Shown in pieces: positions 26,800-34,803 of a stretch of DNA of 64,000 nt. Position 1 is the first letter of the stretch. Each line of letters opens with the position of its first letter. The DNA comes from Bacteroidaceae bacterium (GTDB taxonomy: Bacteria > Bacteroidota > Bacteroidia > Bacteroidales > Muribaculaceae). The notes beneath the pieces are model-generated. The model was not told where the DNA came from. It was given only the letters and a program-made list of their open reading frames with translations, and ran no database searches. The position numbers and the translations under genes were made by a program. Location: NCBI GenBank assembly GCA_021768245.1, contig JAETNO010000004.1:1-64000 (forward strand), written 5' to 3'.

Positions 26800-27447
26800 T
26801 TACTTTGCGTACCCTACCGGGTTGTTCAGGGCCGGAAGGAAAGATTCGTCAAGATTCAGAAGCGCACGGATGCCGTCACTATCCATTGAGGCGCGTGGCA
26901 CGGTCGCGAGTCCGTTGGCCGCACAGAAAAGATTGATATTCTGACTCACTATTCCCGCATCAGCCATGGCCATCATTGGATTGAAATCATTTTTGCGTTC
27001 AAACTTACCGATATTGGCCACCAAGACGAGCGATACCGGCGCATCAAGCACATAGTCCTGCGAGAAGGATTTAGTGCCTGCCACAAGTGCACGATGGTCG
27101 CCTTCCACCATAAATTTCAAGGAATTATCCTTAAAATCATAGAGATATACTCCTTCGGGAGTGAACACATAGATGTCAATCTCCTGAGTATTGAGAGCTG
27201 TAGGGTTAGTGCGCTTGCCGTCTTCCGGCCGGTTTATGCCTGCCGCAGACCACAGAAGATTAGACAGAAGCTGAGGAGATACACTTCGGGAATTGTCAAA
27301 TTCCCGTTGACTTTTACGCTTGTCGAGAGCTTCACTCAAAGCCATGCCTCCCATGCGTTGAGGAGCTGGAAGCTTGATATCACCGGCCATTACCGTAGTA
27401 GAAATCGCCATAATAATCGCAATTGTCAGGGTTAAAAATTTTTTCAT
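26800..27447 (-). CDS. Exported SagB/ThcOx-type nitroreductase-family protein
   Basis: 215 aa from ATG 27447; a more upstream start at 27504 would overlap the preceding gene and hide the signal peptide, so it was rejected. A signal peptide (LTLTIAIIMAISTTVMA) precedes a nitroreductase-fold domain: RKSQREFD near the N-terminus (flavin phosphate contact), LLWSAAGINR, and GIVSQNINLFCAANGL. Such enzymes bind FMN and oxidise or reduce small molecules or peptides; periplasmic members are usually annotated SagB-like with unknown substrate. It is the last gene of a five-gene envelope operon, 44 bp after a BtuG-like gene. Confidence 0.8.
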   Translation of the reverse strand: MKKFLTLTIAIIMAISTTVMAGDIKLPAPQRMGGMALSEALDKRKSQREFDNSRSVSPQLLSNLLWSAAGINRPEDGKRTNPTALNTQEIDIYVFTPEGVYLYDFKDNSLKFMVEGDHRALVAGTKSFSQDYVLDAPVSLVLVANIGKFERKNDFNPMMAMADAGIVSQNINLFCAANGLATVPRASMDSDGIRALLNLDESFLPALNNPVGYAK

Positions 27448-27491
27448 ATCCAATATATTTAAACATATCCGGTCCCGATATGGTTTCCGGC

Positions 27492-28556
27492 TCATTTCCA
27501 GCAATATGCCGATGGAGTGATGCCTACATAGAATTTATCCTTCAACTCTCCCTCAGGACTATACCTGTAAACCATTCCATGCTGCTGATAATCAATCGCA
27601 TCAGCTACGTAGATATCACCGTCACGCGGACTCACGGTAAGTCCGTAGTAAATCGTGTCGAGACGCTTTACGAGGGGTCTGACCGGCAAACGCTCCGAAT
27701 CGATTGTCATGCTCCAGACATCACCGTTCAGCCAATAAAGTTGCGTCCCGTCGCCTGATATTGCGAGAGATGACACCTCACTGCCTCGTCTGAAGTGCCA
27801 TTGACGCTCAATTTCCATGGTTTCGGGATTGACACGATACAGCGACGGGGCCTCATAGCCCGAAGGATTATCGGCGTAGGCACCACCATCACACAATATC
27901 CACAAACGCTGCCTGCTGTCCACAACAAGACTCCGAGGCTGCCGTCCAAGAGTCAGCTCGCCTGCAATCATATCTGTCTCGCTGTCGATTTTCAACAAAC
28001 GGTCCTGATAGGACCAACATGTGACATAGACATATCTGCCGACCTGTACCATCTGTTCTGTAGACCCGGATTCCATCTCCATGCGCGGCACTTCGATATA
28101 AGATATAAGGCTGTAGGTAGAAGGATTGACAACAGCTATACGATTGTCCCAAATCTGTGTGACATAGGCCTTTTTATCTGAAATAAAATGAATATAGCGA
28201 GGAGAGCGCACATCGGTAATCCTCCCACGCTCACGGAAAGAGACAGGGTCGATAGCGAAAATGACCTGAGAACGATTGACCACAATCCATCCGAGACCGC
28301 CATAGAGCGTCATTGACTGGGCAACATCACCAAGCTTATAGCCATTGGCCCGAAGAAAGACTTCGTTTTCAACCTCACCGGTCGACGGGTCATAGTATGA
28401 CAAGGAGGCATTGCCATATTGAAAGTTTCCTTCATTGACAATAAACAGACCCTCACCTGCGGCTTCGATATTCTCGACATCACCATAGTCCCACTTCATA
28501 CACGATGTGGCGACAAAAAATAAAAGGATGAACGCTATATAAACGGATTTACGCAT
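27492..28556 (-). CDS. Beta-propeller surface lipoprotein, YncE/DUF5074-like (BtuG-like)
   Basis: 354 aa. Signal peptide with lipobox VATSC, so Cys19 should be lipidated. The rest is a repeating pattern of about seven blades, each with a strand plus a phrase such as IFAIDPVSF, IAVVNPSTY, LLKIDSET, SLYRVNPETM and VYRYSPEG. This is the YncE/DUF5074 class that includes BtuG, the surface cobalamin-binding lipoprotein of gut Bacteroides. Cobalamin binding is only an inference: the usual partner btuB is absent here and no cobalamin riboswitch was seen. It sits between a PKD-type lipoprotein gene and the SagB-like gene. Confidence 0.75.
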   Translation of the reverse strand: MRKSVYIAFILLFFVATSCMKWDYGDVENIEAAGEGLFIVNEGNFQYGNASLSYYDPSTGEVENEVFLRANGYKLGDVAQSMTLYGGLGWIVVNRSQVIFAIDPVSFRERGRITDVRSPRYIHFISDKKAYVTQIWDNRIAVVNPSTYSLISYIEVPRMEMESGSTEQMVQVGRYVYVTCWSYQDRLLKIDSETDMIAGELTLGRQPRSLVVDSRQRLWILCDGGAYADNPSGYEAPSLYRVNPETMEIERQWHFRRGSEVSSLAISGDGTQLYWLNGDVWSMTIDSERLPVRPLVKRLDTIYYGLTVSPRDGDIYVADAIDYQQHGMVYRYSPEGELKDKFYVGITPSAYCWK

Positions 28557-28598
28557 ACTGAAGCCGACATATAATTATTAACTGCTATCCGATTGAAT

Positions 28599-30272
28599 TC
28601 ACATAGTGTAATCGACAAAACCAATCACCTCGGTCGACACCTCTCCGAGTATCCCAGAATTGAAATTAACAGCAGTCTGCACTTTCACGAAATCAATGAA
28701 AAGTAAATCAGCGGGGGTCCCGTCGGGATAGACGGCATTGGAGATACTGAACCCGTTGAAGTTCCTTCCGCCTGCATTATTTGCACCCCCGCTCACTATG
28801 TCACTGCCGAGATTGTCGGCATAGCCCCACGGATAAGGGTCGCTTCGCCACATCATGCCATGCTGGCGCACTGTTTCCTTTAGCCTGGACCCTCGGAGGG
28901 TATAGCTGTCGGCAGTCTGCCACGAAGGCCAATAAGGCGCGGGGGAGACTGTCCCAGTATTGTTGCGGTTGTCACGCCATGCCACAGGCATATTCGAAGA
29001 CGAAGGACGGAAATAAGTGACAGCATAGTCATGCCACGTATCGAGAGACTCCCACTGGCTTCCACGTAGCTCATACCAGGTATCGTCAGGAAGGCCATTT
29101 CCGTTTTCATCCTGCATCACATAGACTATGCCCGGCTCATTACTCGTATCAAAGGAATTGCCGGCGATTCCGAATTCATAATCAATAGTTTCGCTTCGCG
29201 ATATACTATGGTCAAAGCCGACTACAATATATCCTCCAAAAGCTCCCAACGACACAAACTCGCCAGAATTTACAGCACTTTCAGCCATCACACAGGCGTC
29301 AGTCATTGTACCGGCCTGTATACGGCCAACAAACTGACCGGGAGCGGGCATGAATTCAAAAACTTTCACATTGTCAGCGCTCGATGATTGTCCGACCGGA
29401 CGGAAAAAAGCCATTTCGCTTTGGTCTACGCAATTGACCGTCACTTCTGAACTCCGAGACAGTCCGGAGACAGTTTTTACTGTCAAGCACACCTTAGACT
29501 GACCTATGGCAAGAGGCTTATATAGAAAATACGATGATGAAGCGTCGGCCTGCACATTCCCGTCAACAGTCCAGACATACTCATCAGTCGACAATGCCCC
29601 TTCAACGATGGGTTGCAGATAGATTCCGCGTCCAAGGCAGACGGTAAATTCCTTTTTGTCGAAATTGACTGAAAGCGGAGGACGCTCCGTAACCCTGACA
29701 ACAGTAGAAGCTTCGGATGTCCCCTCGGAATTAGTGACCGACAGAGTAAGAGTATGGACGCCTATGGCTAAAGATGAAAACAGAAGGACTTCGTCGGTAG
29801 AGATAATCTCGCCGTCAAGCGACCAAGAGAAATTTGCGCCTTCAGCATTGGCAAGCGCAGGTTCTATCCGGATTTGCTCTCCGACTGAGAGCGACAGTTC
29901 CTCAGGAAGCGACACGGAGGGAAGCAGGGTCTCAACAACATCAATCCTTATATCGACGGATGATGTCCCATTAGATGCCGAACAATAAAAAGTGAAATAG
30001 TACTCCCCTATCTCCGAGGCTTCAAACGTAAGCGACTCATATGTGCTCACGACTTTCCCCTCATCGTTGACCCAACGGAAAGATGGATTGACAGCGTTGT
30101 CGACAGAAGCGAAAACAGTCAGAGAATTACCAAGCATCACCACGTAGACACCATCCTCACTGTCAATAGTGATTTCAGGGGGAGTGGCATCAGGGTCGGT
30201 TATGACACCATCCCTATTGCAGGCCACCGTAAGGAGACCAAGTAAAAGCAAAAATATATTCTTAACGGACAC
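28599..30272 (-). CDS. PKD/Ig-repeat surface lipoprotein
   Basis: 557 aa from GTG 30272 (no in-frame ATG fits; the lipobox LTVAC directly follows a 14-residue hydrophobic stretch). Three Ig/PKD-like repeats of ~85 residues occupy ~30-285 (FRWVNDEGKV, FSWSLDGEI, YVWTVDGNV). A distinct C-terminal domain of ~260 residues follows, with DENGNGLPDDTWYELRGS and RNFNGFSISNAV motifs. Proteins with this C-terminal domain occur as surface proteins next to BtuG-type propellers in Bacteroidetes (recollection of locus organisation). It overlaps the upstream PorT-like gene by 11 bp. Confidence 0.75.
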   Translation of the reverse strand: MSVKNIFLLLLGLLTVACNRDGVITDPDATPPEITIDSEDGVYVVMLGNSLTVFASVDNAVNPSFRWVNDEGKVVSTYESLTFEASEIGEYYFTFYCSASNGTSSVDIRIDVVETLLPSVSLPEELSLSVGEQIRIEPALANAEGANFSWSLDGEIISTDEVLLFSSLAIGVHTLTLSVTNSEGTSEASTVVRVTERPPLSVNFDKKEFTVCLGRGIYLQPIVEGALSTDEYVWTVDGNVQADASSSYFLYKPLAIGQSKVCLTVKTVSGLSRSSEVTVNCVDQSEMAFFRPVGQSSSADNVKVFEFMPAPGQFVGRIQAGTMTDACVMAESAVNSGEFVSLGAFGGYIVVGFDHSISRSETIDYEFGIAGNSFDTSNEPGIVYVMQDENGNGLPDDTWYELRGSQWESLDTWHDYAVTYFRPSSSNMPVAWRDNRNNTGTVSPAPYWPSWQTADSYTLRGSRLKETVRQHGMMWRSDPYPWGYADNLGSDIVSGGANNAGGRNFNGFSISNAVYPDGTPADLLFIDFVKVQTAVNFNSGILGEVSTEVIGFVDYTM

Positions 30273-30963
30273 GGAACATATATTTCAATGTGACCTCTAT
30301 CGACTGATTGCGCGAGGCGGAAAAGAAGTCGCGCTTCGAATCCTTGTAAATATTGCCAAGGCCGAAATAATAGCGGCCTTCAAGCATGAATGAATGACGT
30401 CTCTTCACGATGAACTCCACACCTGCACCTCCAATAATGCCATAGTCAAACTTACGGTCAACAGGCATGTTGAGCTGTTCGTTCGTGCGGTATCCCTGCG
30501 GGAAACCCTCGATATTCTTATAATCCGTATAGTCGAAATTGGCGTCAATCGAGTTTGATATCATGAAGCTTATCTCAGGCCCGAGGTTGAAGAAACCGCG
30601 CACTTTGTTCGAGCCGAAATATATGTGGGTAAGCAAGGGGATTGAGACATAGGTCAATGTGCGCGTATAAGAGAATTCAGGAGCCTCGTCACGTGCAAAA
30701 TCCTCTGCCCAACCTCTTTGGGTAAGGTTGATTTCGGCTATAAGGCCAAAGAAACGTTCCTCGGTGTAGCGCGCGGCAACGCCCATGGTCATGCCGTTGG
30801 CAAACTTCTGGTGGACTTCAGGAGAGAATGACATACGCGACATAGTTACTCCGGCGCGTCCGCCAATCGCAAAATTAGGCGAATATTCGCGCTGGGCCAT
30901 AAGCGTCGACGGCAAGGATAGCGCAGAGACTACAAGCAGTATCCGTATAATGAATCTGTTCAT
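30262..30963 (-). CDS. PorT family outer membrane beta-barrel protein
   Basis: 233 aa from ATG 30963 (a TTG three codons upstream is less likely). A signal peptide ending in LMA is followed by alternating amphipathic strands typical of an 8-stranded barrel: FAIGGRAGVTMSRMSF, GMTMGVAARYTEE, FNLGPEISFMI, and a final aromatic strand YMFRVR. PorT-like barrels are frequent in Bacteroidetes; some take part in type IX secretion, most are uncharacterised. Second gene of the five-gene operon, with overlap to the next gene. Confidence 0.82.
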   Translation of the reverse strand: MNRFIIRILLVVSALSLPSTLMAQREYSPNFAIGGRAGVTMSRMSFSPEVHQKFANGMTMGVAARYTEERFFGLIAEINLTQRGWAEDFARDEAPEFSYTRTLTYVSIPLLTHIYFGSNKVRGFFNLGPEISFMISNSIDANFDYTDYKNIEGFPQGYRTNEQLNMPVDRKFDYGIIGGAGVEFIVKRRHSFMLEGRYYFGLGNIYKDSKRDFFSASRNQSIEVTLKYMFRVR

Positions 30964-31010
30964 CAGGGCCAACAGGAGATTTAAGAGAACGTTCCAAAAA
31001 GACGTTCAAT

Positions 31011-32846
31011 TCAAAGATTGATTTTTTCGATCAGACCACCGGGACGGTAGTTAATCAGATAGAGCACATTGTTGCACAAGCCTTCTGCATCCTCAGGAAC
31101 GGGGAAAGAATAGCCGTTCTGCGCACCATCATATCTCGTACCTGAATTCTTAAGGTAGCCTATGACAAACATACCGGTGTCGAAGCCGAGCAAGCCCTGA
31201 CGCGGCACGGCATTTTCCATCCTTGAACCGTACCAGGACCTATATCTATCCTCAACACGGCGGGTGCGGATGTTGTCATCGTCAGTAAAGAAGCGGGAAT
31301 AGACTATCGTGTTGAGATTGTGCATATTCGTAAGCGTCTCACCACGGAAAGTGGTCCATTCGGGATAACCGATAACCTTAACCGCCGGCATCACAGCCTC
31401 ATCGCGCCATTCTATAATACCGGGAAGGAGCTTGTTAAGGTCGCTTTGGCGGGCGGAAGTCGGAATAAATGAATATGACTCGTCAGACGGCAGACTCTTC
31501 AAGTCAGCAGCCGTAAGTTTTCCTTCGATATTGACTGTTTTATAGGCAATCCCCTTCGCATCAAGACGTTTTTTAAGAGCATCGGTGAAATCTGTCTTAT
31601 CATTAGCCCCGCCTGCAAGATTGATGAAAACAGGGACCGAATAACTTACACGCTCGGCAATCGCATCGGCTGCTTTGTCGAGCATCAGCTGGCTCGGAAT
31701 GTTACCCTGCATGATGGCCGGATTCGTCAGGTAGGCCTCATCTCGGACTATGAAAGTATTGAGCACCTTGATATTGTTTTCCCTGCCGAAATCTCCGAGC
31801 AAATGCAACTGCTCGGCGTTGTCAGGGGCTATAATAAGGCTGTTGCCTTTCAATTCGGTATTGGCAAGCAACTCACGCACTTTATCCGTTGACCCTTCCG
31901 TGTCATAGGCATTGATATGTATGGGCGTACCGTTGTTGCGCAGGCTGTCTACAGCCATAAGAAAACCTTTGTAGAATTCCGTGTATCTTTGGGCGCTTTT
32001 CGATGGCGTTTCCTCTCCGAGCATAAAGGGAAGCATAACTGCAATCGAAAGTCTCTGCTCAGAAACGGGGATTGAATCAACGGCTGCGAGGGAACCGTGT
32101 GAAGCTTTTTCGGGAGAAGAAACCTTTATCGAATCGGAAAGATTTGTAGCGGATGTCGATTCCGCGCCCCCAGTACTGTCAGCCGTCGGGATACTAAGCA
32201 CCTGACCTTCCTTGAGAGTGGTTATTCCGGGATTTGCAGCCTCGAGTTGAGCCACAGTGAGATTATGGGCACGAGCTATCGAATAGAATGTCTCCTTTTT
32301 CTTGACGATATATCCGGTAGGCTCCGATGATACCTCATTGGAGACAGCATTATCCTGCGTCGATGAAAGCGCGGATGAAGACCGGGCATTATTGGCAACC
32401 GGAATTGTGAGATGAAGCTGCTGTCCGGCTTTAAGGCCCTCACGCACCACAGGGTTCTGGGCAATCAGTTCATCTGTAGATATGCCATATTTAGTTGCAA
32501 TGCCATAGATGGTCTGCCCTTTTTCCACATTATGGGTAATCATCATTACTCCGTTGGCCGAAGCGTTTGCCGGTGTAAGCGTCTCGCCTTCTTCAACCGG
32601 GAAGAAAAGCAGCATACCGGATTTAAGGCCGTCGGCAACCGCAGGATTATTCCTTATAAGCTCCTCCTTTGAGATGTCAAGACGGTGGCAAAGAGAATAG
32701 ACCGTCTCCTTGGGTTGCACCTCATAATAGTGATAGCTATGTCCGTTAACGATCCTGACCGGTAAATCCTTGACAGCAGCAGCGACATAGAAGAAAGATG
32801 CCGCAAACATCATCGCGGCCAATATTGAGATTTTGCGGATTTGCAT
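31011..32846 (-). CDS. Three-LysM protein fused to a type-1 periplasmic binding domain (LpoA-like)
   Basis: 611 aa with signal peptide. Three LysM repeats at ~38-82 (VQPKETVYSL), ~105-150 (VEKGQTIYGI) and ~180-220 (VKKKETFYSI) should bind peptidoglycan. A ~360-residue type-1 periplasmic-binding-like domain follows (SIAVMLPFMLGEE, LIIAPDNAEQLHLL, then ALKKRLDAKGI). The combination resembles activators of penicillin-binding proteins of the LpoA class rather than transport receptors, as no transporter genes are nearby. It heads the operon; promoter at 32869. Confidence 0.8.
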   Translation of the reverse strand: MQIRKISILAAMMFAASFFYVAAAVKDLPVRIVNGHSYHYYEVQPKETVYSLCHRLDISKEELIRNNPAVADGLKSGMLLFFPVEEGETLTPANASANGVMMITHNVEKGQTIYGIATKYGISTDELIAQNPVVREGLKAGQQLHLTIPVANNARSSSALSSTQDNAVSNEVSSEPTGYIVKKKETFYSIARAHNLTVAQLEAANPGITTLKEGQVLSIPTADSTGGAESTSATNLSDSIKVSSPEKASHGSLAAVDSIPVSEQRLSIAVMLPFMLGEETPSKSAQRYTEFYKGFLMAVDSLRNNGTPIHINAYDTEGSTDKVRELLANTELKGNSLIIAPDNAEQLHLLGDFGRENNIKVLNTFIVRDEAYLTNPAIMQGNIPSQLMLDKAADAIAERVSYSVPVFINLAGGANDKTDFTDALKKRLDAKGIAYKTVNIEGKLTAADLKSLPSDESYSFIPTSARQSDLNKLLPGIIEWRDEAVMPAVKVIGYPEWTTFRGETLTNMHNLNTIVYSRFFTDDDNIRTRRVEDRYRSWYGSRMENAVPRQGLLGFDTGMFVIGYLKNSGTRYDGAQNGYSFPVPEDAEGLCNNVLYLINYRPGGLIEKINL

Positions 32847-32868
32847 AATTTTAGATATTATCCAAGCG

Positions 32869-32876
32869 CAAATTTA
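32869..32876 (-). promoter_or_regulatory. -7 box for the LysM/PorT/BtuG-like operon
   Basis: TAAATTTG on the minus strand, 23 bp upstream of ATG 32846, just after the rpmE2 terminator. Confidence 0.45.
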
Positions 32877-32895
32877 CGCAGAATTATCGGAAATA

Positions 32896-32930
32896 ACAAA
32901 CGGGCATCCAAGGAGTATCGGATGCCCGCT
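32896..32930 (-). terminator. Terminator after rpmE2
   Basis: CGGGCATCC (32901-32909) pairs perfectly with GGATGCCCG (32920-32928). Read on the minus strand, a T-rich tract follows. Confidence 0.8.
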
Positions 32931-32966
32931 GAAATGCGTTGAGTTGTTGCAGATGAAGGGAGAATA

Positions 32967-33221
32967 TTACTTCTTCTTGCGGTTGCCGTAACGGCTCATG
33001 AACTTGTCCACGCGACCGGCTGTATCGACGAGCTTCTGCTTACCTGTGAAGAAAGGGTGGGAAGCGCTGGTGATTTCAAGCTTGACCAAAGGATAGGTCA
33101 CGCCGTCAACTTCGATAGTTTCCTTAGAGGCTACGGTAGAACGGGTGATGAAGATTTCATCGTTCGACATGTCCTTGAACACTACTTCACGGTAGTTTGA
33201 AGGATGGAGATCTGCTTTCAT
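32967..33221 (-). CDS. rpmE2: 50S ribosomal protein L31, type B
   Basis: 84 aa. It has the bL31 type B pattern HPSNYREVVFKD, SHPFFTGKQKLVDTAGRVDKF and a basic C-terminus, and lacks the zinc-binding CxxC pairs of type A. It is monocistronic, with terminator 32896-32930 and a promoter whose -33 box lies inside a 29-bp palindrome. In many bacteria zinc-free L31 is controlled by zinc; whether that applies here cannot be told. Confidence 0.95.
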   Translation of the reverse strand: MKADLHPSNYREVVFKDMSNDEIFITRSTVASKETIEVDGVTYPLVKLEITSASHPFFTGKQKLVDTAGRVDKFMSRYGNRKKK

Positions 33222-33296
33222 TTCTTATTTAGGATTTTTTGTTTCTCTATGATGACGAAATGCGTTGGTAGGACGCGTAGATTCGTAATGGCGGTG

Positions 33297-33327
33297 CAAA
33301 GGTAAGAATTAAATCGGTGGTTTCAAA
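33297..33327 (-). promoter_or_regulatory. Promoter of rpmE2
   Basis: On the minus strand TTTG (33324-33327), a 19-bp gap and TACCTTTG (33297-33304). The -33 element lies in one arm of the palindrome at 33306-33366. Confidence 0.7.
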
Positions 33328-33366
33328 GAAAATCCGCGATTTTCTTTGAAACCACCGATTTAATTC
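33306..33366. repeat. 29-bp perfect inverted repeat
   Basis: Arms 33306-33334 and 33338-33366 are exact reverse complements around a CGC loop. It begins 33 bp after the stop of the M64 gene (minus strand) and covers the -33 box of rpmE2. Likely a terminator-type hairpin, an operator, or a small transposon remnant. Next to it, 33367-33400 holds GAGTGTT-type short direct repeats. Confidence 0.85.
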
Positions 33367-33398
33367 GAGTGTTGAGTGTTGAGTTTTAAATTTCGAGT

Positions 33399-34688
33399 TC
33401 AGGGGACAGTGTAAAAGTCGATGAGGGCATTGAGCGCCGACTGACATGCAGGACAAAATACGGGCCACGAGTTATCACGCATCCTGCAATGGTCAGCGGG
33501 ACGGTAAAGCCCGTGGAAGGAATAGGCCGCACCCTCGTAAACCCCGACAGGATATTGGGATGCTTTCTCTACAGGCGTAGGCACAGAAGTCCCTGCCGGA
33601 AGAAGCGATTTCCATTTCGAATCAAAATTGACAAGTGTAGTCACATTCGGTTCCCACGGTTCAATATCTTTCGGATATGTATCGTCCATGACATCACCCT
33701 CATAGAAATATTCATCGGCAAGCCCACCGAAACTATGACCGAATTCATGGACCACAACCGGACGGAATTGTTTATGGCGCGAAGCAGTCAAAGTATAACT
33801 GTTGTATATCCCGCCTCCACCATATTCAGGCGTGTTAGCTAGGATGATTATATGTTCATATGGAATACCTGAAAGGGCATCATGAATATCCTTTAAATGA
33901 AGTGATGTGAGATAGCGGTCGGAATAGAAAGTAGAAAACGACGATGAAAACGCAGTGGATTTCCAATCTCCAATACGTGGCACACTCACACCGGAGTCAA
34001 TCGAAGGGGAGGCCACCGCCACAAAGTTGAAATCGTCCTTCCTGCTTTTGAAGGGTTCGTGGGAAAGAATCGCCTCCACTGCAACTGTGGCATGACGATA
34101 GAAGCTGTCCATCTCAGCCACGGTGTAACCCTCGGCAAGGATAGCTACATCAATCGCTTTTGACGGGTCACCGCCCTTATGAATATAGCGATGGGGAGGC
34201 AGCTCTTTCCGATTCTTATTTACCACAAGTATGTCGGCAGGATTGAAACGATGCGTCATTGAAGCCATCGTGGAATGACGGTTGTCAAGAAGCTCAACTG
34301 TTATATCGACAGAGTCCTTGGGGAAAGGCACAAGCACAGTATGCTCAAAAGCCTTCGGCGTCGTTGTAGTCTCCTCTGTGGAAAGCCATTCATGATAAAG
34401 GGATGAAAATGATGTACGATAGACAGTGTCGCCCGAAGCGACGGAACGCACGGTGACTATTCCAGCACCTTGGAGAGGTAGGCGGTCAAGATTATGCCTC
34501 CGGCCTGCCCATGCTCCGGTTGACGACTGGCCTGAAAGATAGACAGACCGCTCGCCGGAAGGTTTGGCAGCAAATATATAATCGAGGCGCAAGGTAGAGT
34601 CCGCAAAAACTTTTCCGAAATCAACCGCCGGCGATGAAAATGAGGTCAAAAGAGAAAGCGCAACAAGGCATTGCTTTGATATACACAT
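33399..34688 (-). CDS. M64 family (IgA-peptidase-like) secreted metallopeptidase
   Basis: 429 aa with signal peptide. A ~150-residue N-terminal beta domain is followed by the M64 catalytic domain: AILAEGYT near 190, then zinc motif H314-E-F-G-H318 with D325 as the third ligand (HSFGGLADEY). A Cys pair CPAC lies near the C-terminus. The family includes the IgA1 protease of Clostridium ramosum, and members are common in gut Bacteroidetes; the substrate here is unknown. The N-terminal segment MCISKQ plus a hydrophobic stretch fits export. It is preceded by a tandem 20-bp repeat (34691-34730). Confidence 0.86.
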   Translation of the reverse strand: MCISKQCLVALSLLTSFSSPAVDFGKVFADSTLRLDYIFAAKPSGERSVYLSGQSSTGAWAGRRHNLDRLPLQGAGIVTVRSVASGDTVYRTSFSSLYHEWLSTEETTTTPKAFEHTVLVPFPKDSVDITVELLDNRHSTMASMTHRFNPADILVVNKNRKELPPHRYIHKGGDPSKAIDVAILAEGYTVAEMDSFYRHATVAVEAILSHEPFKSRKDDFNFVAVASPSIDSGVSVPRIGDWKSTAFSSSFSTFYSDRYLTSLHLKDIHDALSGIPYEHIIILANTPEYGGGGIYNSYTLTASRHKQFRPVVVHEFGHSFGGLADEYFYEGDVMDDTYPKDIEPWEPNVTTLVNFDSKWKSLLPAGTSVPTPVEKASQYPVGVYEGAAYSFHGLYRPADHCRMRDNSWPVFCPACQSALNALIDFYTVP

Positions 34689-34690
34689 AA

Positions 34691-34730
34691 TAATATAAAG
34701 ATATACAATATAATATAAAGATATACAATC
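34691..34730 (-). repeat. Two tandem copies of a 20-bp AT-rich repeat in a promoter region
   Basis: The unit TAATATAAAGATATACAATA occurs twice, 34691-34710 and 34711-34730, differing at the last base. Each copy, read on the minus strand, carries TATCTTTA, close to the -7 consensus. It lies directly upstream of ATG 34688 and may duplicate the promoter. Confidence 0.7.
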
Positions 34731-34739
34731 CTAATTATT

Positions 34740-34776
34740 GAAAACGCGACATGTGACAGAAGCCACACATCGCGTT
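34740..34776 (-). terminator. Terminator after the PL1 gene
   Basis: Inverted repeat AACGCGACATGTG with CACATCGCGTT (a 2-nt bulge). Read on the minus strand it is followed by TTTT and an AT-rich stretch, 28 bp after the stop. Confidence 0.6.
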
Positions 34777-34803
34777 CCTGTTATGATTTATTTCGAGAAA
34801 GAA

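Noticed and set aside
32847..32966. Cobalamin riboswitch ahead of the operon with the BtuG-like gene
   Set aside because: Only a terminator and a -7 box fit in the 120-bp gap.
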